Shown: positions 37,113-46,578, numbered from the stretch's first letter. The stretch is DNA of 64,000 bases from Chitinibacter fontanus (GCF_013423785.1 NZ_CP058952.1:1054001-1118000), one strand, 5' to 3'. Numbers and translations are program-made. The notes: generated from the sequence alone by a model not told the origin.

Positions 37113-37247
37113 TGCCTACTTTTTTGCATCATCGGGAACGGCGGGTTTTATCCCGACTCGCCGCGAGGACAGGGCCACAAGCCTGCAGCTTCAAACTTAA
37201 TGCTGTTTTTACCGAAAATAGCCGCCTAAGCTGCCCAACGCAAAACT

Positions 37248-37276
37248 AAAGCCCCGCCTACCCTGCGGGGCTTTTC
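37248..37276 (+). terminator. Intrinsic terminator of leuA
   Basis: AAAGCCCCGC and GCGGGGCTTT pair around CTACCCT, followed by T residues. It lies about 135 nt after the leuA stop. The rest of the gap to 37465 holds one 49-bp dyad and the AAGGAGG of the next gene. Confidence 0.85.
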
Positions 37277-37305
37277 CATTCCATCAAGCAAGCCATAAAT
37301 TAGTC

Positions 37306-37354
37306 AGGTATTGCCACAATAGCGTTCGCTGACGTCTATTTGCAGCAGATACCA
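37306..37354. repeat. 49-bp dyad AGGTAT-N37-ATACCA (10/12)
   Basis: It lies in the gap after the leuA terminator. Confidence 0.55.
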
Positions 37355-37465
37355 CCCAAACTCGCTATCGGCTACCTCACAAAGCGGCAAACACGACGCA
37401 CTGAGGCGTAGTAAACTTTACAGAAGCTGTCATTCCTCGCATTATGCTAACAATAAGGAGGCAAC

Positions 37466-38974
37466 ATGCTGCGCGTACTAGTTTGTTTTATTTTGCTTTT
37501 TCCGCGGTGGGTTCGGGCCGAAGAGCCCACGAATGACTTTCATCGCAATGTTGCAGAATTAGTTTCCCTGCGTCAGCAAGCCTATCAATTTGCAGTAGCC
37601 AATAAATTTACCGAGCAAAAGACCCCAAAATTAACACGCGCCCAAAGCAATGAAATGCGCGCAATGGCATTACGTTATATACAGTTGCGCAGCCAGATTT
37701 TGCCTTACGCTACCAAAATGGCACCGCTGTTTCAGACCAATGTCAAACTGGTACTAAGCACCGAAAAAGCCACTACAGCGGATCAAATCGTACTCGACCC
37801 GCCCCCTAAACTCAACAAAGGGCAATTTACTACTTATATCAACCCTAGCGATAGCAAAGGCACCCAACTACTAACGGATATTCAGCGCGGTTTAGCGGCA
37901 GCCCTAGTATTAATGGATAGCTTTCAGATTGCGATCGAGCCCTATGATGATAATCCGACCATAGGCTACCTGCTTACCTACGATGTGCAGAGCAAAACCA
38001 CCCTGCGTCAGCTATCGGATAACTATTACTCACCTGAATATCGTACCCAACTGGCTAAGGCAACCCAGTTTGTGGACAAATTAATGGCTTGGCGACGACA
38101 AAACGGCCGCGAAACCAGCCCTATCGAAAACGACTTGTACGCGCTCAGTCAAAGTACGGTGTGGTACGTCAGTCTGCATCAGGCCAACCCCAACACCATT
38201 AGCGGATCGTTGCGCCACCTGTTTGGTAGTATTGGGCAACAAGAACAAAGCCTGCAAAACACCCTTAGTTATGGGGTCAGTATGGGTTTTGGTAATATGA
38301 TTGGCTTAGTTAAAACCCGCAATGGCAAACTATACGACCTAAAATCGAGTGAAATTCAGGCGCTGGAAAAACAGTTAAAGCCATTGGATATTTTGCTGGA
38401 AAAAACCCCGTTCCGGCTCAGTGACAAAATGATCCCCGGCCATTATGGCCATGTTGCGATCTGGCTTGGTAGCGAGCAGGAGCTAAAAGCAATAGGCGCT
38501 TGGGATCAAATTCCCGGCCTCTACCAGCAAAAAATCCGCGAAGGTGGGCGGATTGTTGAAGCGCTACGCAGCGGTGTAACGATTAGCACACTGAATCATT
38601 TTCTAGATATTGATGATTTATTGGTGTTGCGGCAAAACCAAGATGTCGGCAATCCGTACAAGAAAGCTGCCGCACTCACAGCCATTGAACAGGTCGGCAA
38701 AGAGTACGATTTCAACTTTGATGTACTCACTCATGAACGAATTGTTTGCTCTGAATTAGCCTATGTGGTGTTCCCCGATTTGCCATGGCCACTGGCCAAA
38801 ACACTGGGGCGCTACACCATTAGCCCAGATAATGTCGCACAATTGGCCGTACAGGACAAACCCTTGCTCGATCCGGTACTGATTTATCGGGATGGCAGTT
38901 TGGTCAAACGTGATCTACGGGCTGAGCTGGGTAAGTTGATTAATACAAAAACCGCTGTCATTGCGCAAAAATAA
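37466..38974 (+). CDS. Exported YiiX-like permuted papain-fold hydrolase
   Basis: The 502-residue protein has a signal peptide (about 1-18) and a long helical N-terminal region of unknown type. The C-terminal part (about 300-500) fits the YiiX/YebB permuted papain-like family: His in GHYGHVAIWLG and Cys in ERIVCSELAYVVF, in the permuted order. Such enzymes cleave amide or ester bonds in cell-wall or lipid substrates. AAGGAGG precedes the ATG. Confidence 0.75.
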   Translation: MLRVLVCFILLFPRWVRAEEPTNDFHRNVAELVSLRQQAYQFAVANKFTEQKTPKLTRAQSNEMRAMALRYIQLRSQILPYATKMAPLFQTNVKLVLSTEKATTADQIVLDPPPKLNKGQFTTYINPSDSKGTQLLTDIQRGLAAALVLMDSFQIAIEPYDDNPTIGYLLTYDVQSKTTLRQLSDNYYSPEYRTQLAKATQFVDKLMAWRRQNGRETSPIENDLYALSQSTVWYVSLHQANPNTISGSLRHLFGSIGQQEQSLQNTLSYGVSMGFGNMIGLVKTRNGKLYDLKSSEIQALEKQLKPLDILLEKTPFRLSDKMIPGHYGHVAIWLGSEQELKAIGAWDQIPGLYQQKIREGGRIVEALRSGVTISTLNHFLDIDDLLVLRQNQDVGNPYKKAAALTAIEQVGKEYDFNFDVLTHERIVCSELAYVVFPDLPWPLAKTLGRYTISPDNVAQLAVQDKPLLDPVLIYRDGSLVKRDLRAELGKLINTKTAVIAQK

Positions 38975-39029
38975 TGCGACAATCATAAAAAACCCTAACA
39001 TTATCATGGCCAACAAGGCACAGTAATCC

Positions 39030-40055
39030 ATGCAGGTTGCTCCTGAAATTCTCAGTGCATTATTCGACATTTCACCGTCGGGCATTGCTATTGCTGATGA
39101 ACAAGGCCGCTACCTGCAGGTTAACGAAGCCTACTGCCGCTTATTTGGCTATAGCCAAAACGAGTTGATCGGGCAAACTTTTGGCTTGATTTTGCTCGAT
39201 AGCGATAAAGAATTAGAGCCAGAAATCCTTGCACTCGCGCTCAATCAGGACCAATCGGCTCCGAGCGAATGGCAGGTCAAACACCGTGATGGCCGTGTGT
39301 TATTCGTTCATTCAGCGTTTAAAACTTTTCATGCCCCAGATGGTAGCGCCCGCATTCTAACCATACTTAGCGACGTAACAACGCTGGTCGCCACCCTGCG
39401 TAATATGCAGGATCACGAGCTGTTGCTACGCAAAGCGAATGAGAATCTGGAAGAAATTGTGAGCAATCGCACCATGATGCTTGAGCATGCAAACAAGGAA
39501 TTGGCACGGCTAGCCACACAAGACCCGCTGACAGGCCTCTATAATCGCCGAGCCTTTGAAACCGAAGCCGCCAAGGCTATTTACACAGCGGATCGACACC
39601 AACGTCCGTGCTCGGTTTTATTTTTAGATATTGACCACTTCAAATCAATCAATGACCAGTTTGGGCACGCCATCGGCGACGAGGTCTTACAAAAAACAGC
39701 CGAGAAAATTATCACACTACTCCGCTGCAGCGATCTAGTCGCGCGCTGGGGCGGTGAAGAGTTTGTTTTGTTATTACCCGATACGCCACTTGAGCAAGCG
39801 CTGGTGGTCGGTGAAAAAATCCTCGATGCAATTCGCTCTCTGCAGCTGTTTAATACTCAAATTCAAATCACCATCAGCGGTGGCTTGGTAGAGCGCCAAC
39901 TCAACACCCCGCTGGAACATACGCTACAACAAGCCGATATGCTGCTGTATCAAGCCAAACAGTCCGGCAGAAATCGCCTTGCTTCGGCGCCTGCACTGCC
40001 TCAGCACGTCGATAGCCTGCTAGTTGCTTATCCAAATGCCTGCGTGAGCCAATAA
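39030..40055 (+). CDS. PAS-GGDEF diguanylate cyclase
   Basis: The 341-residue cytoplasmic protein has a PAS domain (about residues 5-120), a coiled coil (about 125-160) and a GGDEF domain with DPLTGLYNRRAFE, active site GGEEF and an RxxD inhibitory site (RCSD) five residues before it. It should make c-di-GMP in response to a PAS-sensed cue. The 3' end overlaps the convergent membrane-protein gene by 28 bp. Confidence 0.92.
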   Translation: MQVAPEILSALFDISPSGIAIADEQGRYLQVNEAYCRLFGYSQNELIGQTFGLILLDSDKELEPEILALALNQDQSAPSEWQVKHRDGRVLFVHSAFKTFHAPDGSARILTILSDVTTLVATLRNMQDHELLLRKANENLEEIVSNRTMMLEHANKELARLATQDPLTGLYNRRAFETEAAKAIYTADRHQRPCSVLFLDIDHFKSINDQFGHAIGDEVLQKTAEKIITLLRCSDLVARWGGEEFVLLLPDTPLEQALVVGEKILDAIRSLQLFNTQIQITISGGLVERQLNTPLEHTLQQADMLLYQAKQSGRNRLASAPALPQHVDSLLVAYPNACVSQ

Positions 40056-40408
40056 GCCAGCGTAAACCCCAAAAACCAGCACCATACCCGACGCGCTCCT
40101 TGTAAACGCTGCAGCATACTCAAGGGTGGATGCTTTGCACGACCAAAAATCAGCCATAACATTTGATCTAATGCGGTTTCATCAAGGCTTTGCTGCGCTA
40201 CAGCGGCGAATAAATAGCCATCAAACAGGCAGCGCCAGCCCCAGAAAAATTGCAGCACCGCCACCGACAAACCCAGATAGTCTGGCACGGACTGCTGACG
40301 GCCAAATAGTTGATGTAACAATGTGGGCAGCATCAGCCATGCACTGCTTTTTAGCAATGCGGCCATCACCGCGGCATGGCGCTGATCAGCCTGCGTCAGC
40401 GGGCTCAT
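40028..40408 (-). CDS. Small membrane protein at the end of the ynb-like cluster
   Basis: The 126-residue protein has about three hydrophobic segments (around 20-40, 45-70 and 105-125) and a central DETALDQMLWLIF stretch. Its ATG overlaps the stop of the PAP2/phosphatase gene, so it is the last gene of that operon. I do not recognise a family; translational coupling suggests a role in the same lipid-related pathway. Confidence 0.7.
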   Translation of the reverse strand: MSPLTQADQRHAAVMAALLKSSAWLMLPTLLHQLFGRQQSVPDYLGLSVAVLQFFWGWRCLFDGYLFAAVAQQSLDETALDQMLWLIFGRAKHPPLSMLQRLQGARRVWCWFLGFTLAYWLTQAFG

Positions 40409-41745
40409 CGCCCTACTCCTTCTACCGCCCAGTGAATCTCCCCCGCCCGTAACCGAACGGCGCGAAGCTGGCTAATCTGTGCAATTGCGGCGGCAATATC
40501 GCTGGCGCGGCCAGTCTGAACCAGCCAAGCAGCGATGATGGTCGCGCTACGTGAAAAACCCAGCGCGCAATGCACCAGCAGCGGCCCCGCAGTTTGAGCC
40601 CGCAATGACTCAATCGCCGCCACACCTTGGGCAATCTCCTCAGCATTAGGCGGCAATAAATCAAGTAATGGTAAATTGTGGTACACCGCAGTAGGGTGCG
40701 CCTGACGCGGAATTTCGGCGCATAAATCCAGCACCGCAACAAACTGGGGATCGCGTGCAGCGCTCATCGAGCCCAACCAAACCCCCTCCGCCACCTCGAC
40801 CGCTGGCGGCACTTGCCGCAAGAAATACATCCGACTAAGCGCAGCACCAAGCTGGTATGGCGCGGTCAGCCAGCGCACCGCCAAACTACTGACGCCAGCG
40901 TATTTTTGCAACGCCACCGGTCCCAAGCCACCATATGCAGCCGCCACAATCAGCATCGCCACTGCAGGCCACGCCAGCAGCCAAGCCCAACCTTGCAGCA
41001 GCAGGGCAAACGCAGCCATGCTCACCCCAGCCAAAGCATAACGAAGCGCCAATTGCCGCGCCCGCACTTGCTGCATGGCACTTAATTGAGCACGCCATTG
41101 CGCGCTGAGTTGCCAGCTTAACGGCGGCATCGGCAAGAGGTAGCAAACCAGCAACCCCAACGCAAAACCAGTGGGTATATCAATGAAATGATGCTGCCAT
41201 GTGGTTAAAACGGAGATACCTATTAGGAAGCACCAGAGATGCAAGATGGCTCGCGCCAGCGGATGGCGCAAAAAGGCAGCAAACCGCAGCCAGATAATCA
41301 GCAACAAACTGATATGCAACGATGGAGCCTGATTAAAGGGCTGATCAATTTGCCCGAGCGCCGCAAACATCGCGCCAAACAAACCGTCGACCGCTGGCCT
41401 ATCCCAACCAAAGCGCAGCGGCCACAACACAAAGCAGATCGACGATAACAGCGTCGCCAGCATTAAGCGCAGCGCTTGCGTGCGTACTTCATCTTTATTG
41501 GCGCACAGCAGCAGCGAAAACCCGAACATCAGATCAATCGACCAGTACGGCACGATACTCCACGGCCAAAATGGAATTGCGTCACGCTCCCACGCAAACA
41601 CAATATTGCCGACCTGATCGGACGGCAAACTGGCGGCGTATTGATTGGCATTGCCATAAAACAGAAAAAAAGCGGGGCCGGCGAAGAGGAGCCAGAAGAT
41701 GGCGGAGCGCCAAGGTAGTACGCGAGACGAGGAAGAATTTTGCAT
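40405..41745 (-). CDS. ynbD: PAP2 phosphatase fused to a dual-specificity phosphatase (YnbD-like)
   Basis: The 446-residue protein has an N-terminal membrane PAP2 part with APSLHIS and HHFIDIPTGF (two PAP2 motifs, about residues 140-200), more helices, and a C-terminal cytoplasmic dual-specificity phosphatase with the CX5R loop HCALGFSRSA near residue 400. E. coli YnbD has the same architecture and lies in ynbABCD. It may dephosphorylate a lipid phosphate and a second substrate. A dyad (41173-41221) lies within the gene. Confidence 0.85.
   Translation of the reverse strand: MQNSSSSRVLPWRSAIFWLLFAGPAFFLFYGNANQYAASLPSDQVGNIVFAWERDAIPFWPWSIVPYWSIDLMFGFSLLLCANKDEVRTQALRLMLATLLSSICFVLWPLRFGWDRPAVDGLFGAMFAALGQIDQPFNQAPSLHISLLLIIWLRFAAFLRHPLARAILHLWCFLIGISVLTTWQHHFIDIPTGFALGLLVCYLLPMPPLSWQLSAQWRAQLSAMQQVRARQLALRYALAGVSMAAFALLLQGWAWLLAWPAVAMLIVAAAYGGLGPVALQKYAGVSSLAVRWLTAPYQLGAALSRMYFLRQVPPAVEVAEGVWLGSMSAARDPQFVAVLDLCAEIPRQAHPTAVYHNLPLLDLLPPNAEEIAQGVAAIESLRAQTAGPLLVHCALGFSRSATIIAAWLVQTGRASDIAAAIAQISQLRAVRLRAGEIHWAVEGVGR
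41173..41221. repeat. 49-bp dyad GGGTAT-N37-ATACCT (11/12)
   Basis: It lies inside the PAP2 part of the YnbD-like gene. Confidence 0.65.
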
Positions 41746-41775
41746 GGATACGAAACCAGCCCAAGAAAATGAAGG

Positions 41776-41824
41776 GGGTATATCAACAGCAACTAGAACT
41801 AATATAAATTACCCAGCAATACAT
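41776..41824. repeat. 49-bp dyad GGGTAT-N37-ATACAT (10/12)
   Basis: It lies upstream of the YnbD-like gene. The right end is shared with the 13-bp hairpin at 41812-41841. Confidence 0.5.
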
Positions 41825-41841
41825 CGGCATGTATTGCTGGG
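41812..41841 (-). other. Strong hairpin after the small acidic protein gene
   Basis: CCCAGCAATACAT and ATGTATTGCTGGG form a perfect 13-bp stem around CGGC. No clear T-run follows on the reverse strand, so it may stabilise the transcript or terminate weakly. Its left arm overlaps a 49-bp dyad. Confidence 0.5.
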
Positions 41842-41851
41842 CATAGCGCGA

Positions 41852-42337
41852 CTAGACGCTCGCCGCAGCCGAGAGGCCCAAAGCAGAAGCCAGCTCAAAG
41901 AAACGCTCCAGCTTCGCAGTCCGCACTAGCACCAACTGCTGCTCGCCCGCCACCGACACGCTGAAATTCACCAGGCTATACGTTGGCGCAAGCTCATCCT
42001 GAATCTTGGTCAGCGCAGCAGCAGCATCAAGCCCAGCCAAATCGGCCACCGTCAGATCAAGTTCATCGTCGCCAAAAGCATCCACAATTTGCGCGTACAG
42101 CGTGTCGATGGTCGGCGCATGGAAAATCAGCCCGCCTTCAAGCTGCTCCAGCAGCACCCATTCCCACAATGGCAGTGGATACGACTCCTGATATTGCGAC
42201 TCAGCGTCTTCGAGCAAATACGCCGCCGCATCGGCTTGCGCCTTAACGACTTCAGCCGCCATCGCCGCAATATCCTCGGCATCCAGACTGCCGTCGGCGA
42301 TGATTTCAAATAGCTCGTTGATGTGTTTTTGATTCAT
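41852..42337 (-). CDS. Acidic cytoplasmic protein of unknown function
   Basis: ATG 42337 follows AAAGGAT. The 161-residue protein is very acidic and Ala-rich, with a helical N-terminal half (HINELFEIIADGSLDAEDIAAMAAEVV) and a mixed C-terminal half ending LSAAASV. No signal or membrane segment is present. It sits between the YnbC- and YnbD-like genes, which are adjacent in E. coli. I do not recognise the family. Confidence 0.7.
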   Translation of the reverse strand: MNQKHINELFEIIADGSLDAEDIAAMAAEVVKAQADAAAYLLEDAESQYQESYPLPLWEWVLLEQLEGGLIFHAPTIDTLYAQIVDAFGDDELDLTVADLAGLDAAAALTKIQDELAPTYSLVNFSVSVAGEQQLVLVRTAKLERFFELASALGLSAAASV

Positions 42338-42352
42338 AAAAATCCTTTGCAA

Positions 42353-42373
42353 AGCCCGCTTTGGGCGGGCTTC
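42353..42373 (-). terminator. Hairpin after the YnbC-like gene
   Basis: AAGCCCGC and GCGGGCTT pair around a short loop, 5 nt past the stop of the YnbC-like gene on the reverse strand. The following T-run is short, so termination may be partial. Confidence 0.5.
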
Positions 42374-42377
42374 AAAT

Positions 42378-44183
42378 TTAGGGCGTCACTTCGCCCAGAG
42401 CGTCGCGAGTGCTTGAACTGGCGACCGTTGCCGCGATTTTACGCTGTGCAATCGAAACGGTAAAAATTCCCCACTCATCAATCCGCTGCTCGATTTTCTC
42501 AAACCCCGCTTGCGCGACCAATTGATCCATTTCGGCCTGCGTGCGACGGCGCATTACCCACGCTTTGCCGTCTTTATGGCTAGTGAGCGTGCGGGCAATC
42601 ATTTCGAGCTGCGGGTGCCACGGCTGATTGGTATAAACCAAATAACCGCCTTCGGGCAATGCGGCCGCCAAACCCGCGAGCGAATCACGAATGCCTTGGT
42701 TTTCTGGGAATAATTCGTACAAACCCGACACCACGGCGAGCGTCGGCTTGGGATCTAAATTCGCCAAACTATCGCGATCAAACGCGTTGCCTTGCGCAAA
42801 ACGCGCCTTATCGCTCAAGCCGCGCTGCGTAATCATGGCTTGCCCAGCTTTGACGTTGATATCGCTGTAATCGCGCAGCAACACGCTATCAAATGGCAAA
42901 CCCTCCAGTGCGTCGAGAATATAGCGCCCATGCCCAGCGGCAATATCGACAATCCGCACCGGTTTGTCCGCCAGATACAAACTGCGCACCGCGTCGCCGA
43001 TCAATTCCTGCAAATGGATTTTGCGCTGGCGAATTCCGCGCCAGCCGACCGAATCCAGATACGCTCTATCGCCCAGTTTGCCCAGCGGCGTGATGCCCTG
43101 CGCCTGATTGCGGTACACATAATCGAGCGTCGAGCCCGAATCAAAACCAGTTTGCCAGCCCAATTGAATGCCGCCCGACAATTTGCCGATGCTACCCAAA
43201 GTGCGGCGGGTGATGCCAAACTCCCAGCGTTTGGGGCTGAGCAGACTCAAAGGCTGCTGCAGGGCACGATACTCATTATAGGTATAGCCCTGCTGGTCAG
43301 CGCTGATTAGATCTACAGGCAATACCCCTGCATCGACCTTAGCGATAAAACTACGAATCAGCGCAAATGCTTTTTCGCGCTCCAGCTCACCCAGCGTATC
43401 GTGATAAAAACCATCAAGGACGTGTTTTTCTTTCACACTCGAACCCAGTCGATCATAAAACGCGTGCTGAGGGGCGTGATGCACGACAAAATCCGCGCCC
43501 GAAATCAATACTTGCGTCGGCACAGTAATCGCGCCCGCGTCGTCAATAATGCGCTCGGCGGTTTCGTACAAAGACAGCAAAATATGCGATGCAATCGGGC
43601 GCGTGATCAGCGGATCATTGTCATAACTAGCGATGCGCTCAGGGTCGTGGCTGAGAAACTTGGCTTTCACATAGGAATTAACAAAAAACTGCCCGCGCAG
43701 TTTTTGCATTAGCGCGATACCGGTACGCGCAGCGGGCACGTACAGCTTCACTTTAAATGCTGGCGCAGCCAGCACCAGCGCGCGGATATTGGGCGCGTAG
43801 TCGTGCACCCATGTACTGGCTAGCACCGCACCGACACTCTGCGCGATGACGATCATGTCGTTGATCGCGTAACCATGCGTGTTGCTGATGTGTTTAATAA
43901 AGCAATCCAGATCGCGCACCGTGCTGGCTAAACTCGGCGAATAGCCGCGTTGCCCTTCATTGCGACCGTGTCCGCGCGCATCCCATGCAAAGAAAGCGGC
44001 GTCGTCCAAACCCAACTCATCGACGATATGCTGCACACGGCCGGAGTGCTCGTGCCCGCGATGCAGCAGCACCACCGCCCGCCGTGCTCCACCCTCGCCC
44101 GCAGCAGGCCAGTGGCGGTAGAAAATCCCGTGTTGATCAAACGATGAAAACTGACTTTCCTGGCATTCACGGATTTGACGCAT
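42378..44183 (-). CDS. ynbC: Alpha/beta hydrolase fused to a SAM-dependent methyltransferase (YnbC-like)
   Basis: The 601-residue protein has an N-terminal alpha/beta hydrolase (about 15-290) with LLHRGHEHSGR, WDARGHGRNEG and a nucleophile in AQSVGA (first Gly of GxSxG replaced by Ala), and a C-terminal methyltransferase (about 390-590) with motif I DIAAGHGRY. This two-domain form corresponds to E. coli YnbC. ATG 44183 follows GGAG. It probably acts on a lipid or lysolipid. A 48-bp GGTAT/ATACC pair lies inside. Confidence 0.87.
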   Translation of the reverse strand: MRQIRECQESQFSSFDQHGIFYRHWPAAGEGGARRAVVLLHRGHEHSGRVQHIVDELGLDDAAFFAWDARGHGRNEGQRGYSPSLASTVRDLDCFIKHISNTHGYAINDMIVIAQSVGAVLASTWVHDYAPNIRALVLAAPAFKVKLYVPAARTGIALMQKLRGQFFVNSYVKAKFLSHDPERIASYDNDPLITRPIASHILLSLYETAERIIDDAGAITVPTQVLISGADFVVHHAPQHAFYDRLGSSVKEKHVLDGFYHDTLGELEREKAFALIRSFIAKVDAGVLPVDLISADQQGYTYNEYRALQQPLSLLSPKRWEFGITRRTLGSIGKLSGGIQLGWQTGFDSGSTLDYVYRNQAQGITPLGKLGDRAYLDSVGWRGIRQRKIHLQELIGDAVRSLYLADKPVRIVDIAAGHGRYILDALEGLPFDSVLLRDYSDINVKAGQAMITQRGLSDKARFAQGNAFDRDSLANLDPKPTLAVVSGLYELFPENQGIRDSLAGLAAALPEGGYLVYTNQPWHPQLEMIARTLTSHKDGKAWVMRRRTQAEMDQLVAQAGFEKIEQRIDEWGIFTVSIAQRKIAATVASSSTRDALGEVTP

Positions 44184-44189
44184 CAAACA

Positions 44190-44825
44190 TTACTCCTGTG
44201 TGGGAACGACTTTCTTGCGTAAATATTGAAACTGCTCGGTAATTTCGGTTTTAAATAAAGGGCGCTCAGGCCGCCACGGCAATACGCGGCCAATCGCAAC
44301 ATCAACAAAAAACGGTATTGGCAGCCACTGCCCACGCCCCATCGCGCGGCCAAGGCCATGCATATACACCGGCACAATCGGAGCCTCTGGAAACTCCTGC
44401 GCCAAATACCACAGGCCCGATTTAATTTCAGACAATTGCTCAGGCTCGCCGCGCGTGCCTTCTGGAAATAGAATCAACACCTTGCCTTGCTGCAAAGCTT
44501 CGCGGCACCCTGCCAGCGGATCGCTGCCTTTTTTTGCGCCACCGCGCTGCACTGGAATAATCCCCACCACTTTGGTCGCAAACCACGCCATCGCTCGGTT
44601 GCGCAGGAAATAATCGGCTGCGGCAGCGGGGCGCACGTTAGGAATGTCTTTTAAATCAAATAGTGAATACAGCGTCAGAATATCGAGGTGACTATTGTGA
44701 TTGGCGATCACAATCGCTGGCCCTTGGTGGGGCAAGCGGTCGGGATTGCGCACGGTGAGCCCGAGCCACAGCTTGACCACTGGGCGCGCGACCAGCAGGA
44801 CAAATAAGGTTCTGAGGTTTAGCAT
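44190..44825 (-). CDS. 1-acyl-sn-glycerol-3-phosphate acyltransferase (PlsC-like)
   Basis: ATG 44825 follows AGGAGGGG closely. The 211-residue protein has the HX4D motif in NHNSHLD (about residue 40) and FPEGTRG (about 125), the acyl-acceptor motifs of the PlsC family. It ends 6 nt before the YnbC-like gene. E. coli ynbABCD lacks such a gene, so this cluster adds an acylation step. Confidence 0.9.
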   Translation of the reverse strand: MLNLRTLFVLLVARPVVKLWLGLTVRNPDRLPHQGPAIVIANHNSHLDILTLYSLFDLKDIPNVRPAAAADYFLRNRAMAWFATKVVGIIPVQRGGAKKGSDPLAGCREALQQGKVLILFPEGTRGEPEQLSEIKSGLWYLAQEFPEAPIVPVYMHGLGRAMGRGQWLPIPFFVDVAIGRVLPWRPERPLFKTEITEQFQYLRKKVVPTQE

Positions 44826-44855
44826 GCCCCTCCTAGTTGCCGAGCAATGCAACGT

Positions 44856-44961
44856 TCAAAATGTTGCGAAATCCAAAGGCATACAGTCAAGGCGTGCGGC
44901 CGTAGACAGTACATCGAGTACGGCAAGGTCGTGACAACGCAGCATGCATGCTTTTGCCTTA
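44856..44961. repeat. REP-like intergenic segment
   Basis: The gap between the acyltransferase and CDP-diacylglycerol synthase genes holds short dyads: GCAAC/GTTGC near 44870 and GTAC-ATCGA-GTAC near 44915. It looks like a mosaic palindromic element, similar in style but not in sequence to that after ilvC. Confidence 0.3.
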
Positions 44962-44965
44962 ACTA

Positions 44966-45904
44966 TTAGAAATAGAGGTAGCGGATAAAGTGGTAAAACA
45001 GCGGCGCGGTGTAGGTTAGCGAATCGAGGCGATCTAAAATCCCGCCATGCCCCGGCAGCAGCGTACCCGAATCCTTGACACCCAAATCGCGCTTCACAGC
45101 CGAAATCACGATATCGCCAATAAAGCCCATCGTTCCGATCAGCAAGCCAGCACACGCCGCATACAGCGGTGACAGTGGCGTCAAATACGGCGCAATAAGC
45201 CAAGCGAGCAGGGTAGTCGTGAAAATGCCGCCGAGTAAGCCACCCAAGGTTTTATTCGGGCTGACCGTTGGGCTGGCTTTGCGCCGACCAATCGATTTGC
45301 CCCATAAATACTGCGCCACATCGTTGGCTTGCGTTAAAGCGACCAAGAAAAACACCAGTTTCGCGCCTTCTGCAGGCGAACCGGGCAAGGTCAGCAAGGC
45401 AGCCAGATGCGAGAGGCTAAACACGCAAATCATCAAGCCCCAATGCAAAGACGAAGCGGATTTGAGAAAGCCTTTGGTTTCGCCAATAAGCACCATGCGC
45501 ATCGGCAACAGCAGCAACATATACACCGGAATAAACAACACAAACATGCCGTACCACGAAATCCCGATCCAAAAGTATTGCAGCGGAATCGCCAGATACG
45601 CCCAGAACAGCACGACATGATCGGCCTGTCGAGTATTTGATAATGTTAGATATTCTTTAAACGCCAGAAAGCTGATGAAGCCAAACACCGCCAGCGCCAG
45701 TTGCAGCTGGCCCAGCAAGGTGAGCGAAAATACCAGCACAATCCACCACCAGGTGTTAATCCGCGCTTTGAGTTCACGCCAATCTTTAGCGGGATAACGC
45801 ATACCGAGAATCGCAATCGTAGTGCTTGCAATGACTAGTAGCGCGAACACGGCAATCAGCGCCCAGCGCAATTGCGGCGCCATTTGTGCTATCAAATCAG
45901 GCAT
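44966..45904 (-). CDS. ynbB: Phosphatidate cytidylyltransferase-like protein (YnbB-like)
   Basis: The 312-residue protein has about eight membrane helices and the CdsA signature near the C-terminus: SAVKRDLGVKDSGTLLPGHGG followed by DRLDS. It would make CDP-diacylglycerol. Its start overlaps the upstream CDP-alcohol transferase gene by 8 bp, as in a coupled pair. A housekeeping cdsA probably exists elsewhere, making this a specialised copy. Confidence 0.9.
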   Translation of the reverse strand: MPDLIAQMAPQLRWALIAVFALLVIASTTIAILGMRYPAKDWRELKARINTWWWIVLVFSLTLLGQLQLALAVFGFISFLAFKEYLTLSNTRQADHVVLFWAYLAIPLQYFWIGISWYGMFVLFIPVYMLLLLPMRMVLIGETKGFLKSASSLHWGLMICVFSLSHLAALLTLPGSPAEGAKLVFFLVALTQANDVAQYLWGKSIGRRKASPTVSPNKTLGGLLGGIFTTTLLAWLIAPYLTPLSPLYAACAGLLIGTMGFIGDIVISAVKRDLGVKDSGTLLPGHGGILDRLDSLTYTAPLFYHFIRYLYF

Positions 45905-46547
45905 GGTTCACCTCGGCCAACATCGCGCGAATCCGATTCCAGCAGGTTAGCAACGACAGCAATAAGGCCACGCCAAACACCCAGCTTAGCACCGTCACGC
46001 CAGCGGAAATCCAGCCCAAACCATAGGCTAGCGCCACAGCACCAAACATAAATGCACGATCGCTTTTGCCCAACGGCCCATCATAGCGACGGGATGCACC
46101 TAACATCGGGCCGAGCACCCCAATAAACTCAGTTAATAATGCGACCAGTAAGACGGAACACATCAGCAGGGTGGCCACTAAGTCATCGAAACGCCAAGCC
46201 AATACTACAAATGGAATGCTCAGCGCTAAATCGGAAACAACATCACCTACTTCATTCAAAATTGCACCTAGATGCGATTTTTGCTGATGCTCGCGCGCCA
46301 ACATGCCATCAATGGCATTGAGCGCCATGCGTAAAAATAGCCATACAGGGAGAAGCAGCCAAACCAGTTGCAGGTTATGCAGATTAAACATCGCGACGGT
46401 CGTACAGACCAACAACACGCCTAGCGCAATCGACAACAGCATCGCGGTCAGCGTCACGCTATTGGCAGTGACGCCCAGTTTGGCTAATTGCACCACGGTT
46501 GGGCGCAACAGAGATTGGAATGCAGATTTAAGCTGATAGATCGACAA
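45897..46547 (-). CDS. ynbA: CDP-alcohol phosphatidyltransferase (YnbA-like)
   Basis: The 216-residue membrane protein has the motif DGMLAREHQQKSHLGAILNEVGD (about residues 83-105), matching DGxxARx(n)GxxxDxxxD with the first Gly and Asp pair in place. It would join CDP-diacylglycerol to an unknown alcohol. The start is TTG 46547 with GAGGGT upstream. It is first in the leftward ynb-like operon. Confidence 0.88.
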   Translation of the reverse strand: MSIYQLKSAFQSLLRPTVVQLAKLGVTANSVTLTAMLLSIALGVLLVCTTVAMFNLHNLQLVWLLLPVWLFLRMALNAIDGMLAREHQQKSHLGAILNEVGDVVSDLALSIPFVVLAWRFDDLVATLLMCSVLLVALLTEFIGVLGPMLGASRRYDGPLGKSDRAFMFGAVALAYGLGWISAGVTVLSWVFGVALLLSLLTCWNRIRAMLAEVNHA

Positions 46548-46578
46548 ATGAGCGACCCTCGAAACATGATGTCGCCAT

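Noticed and set aside
43280-43327. AGGTAT...ATACCC pair in the ynbC-like gene
   Set aside because: Its total length is 48, not 49, so I did not count it as a copy of the dyad family.
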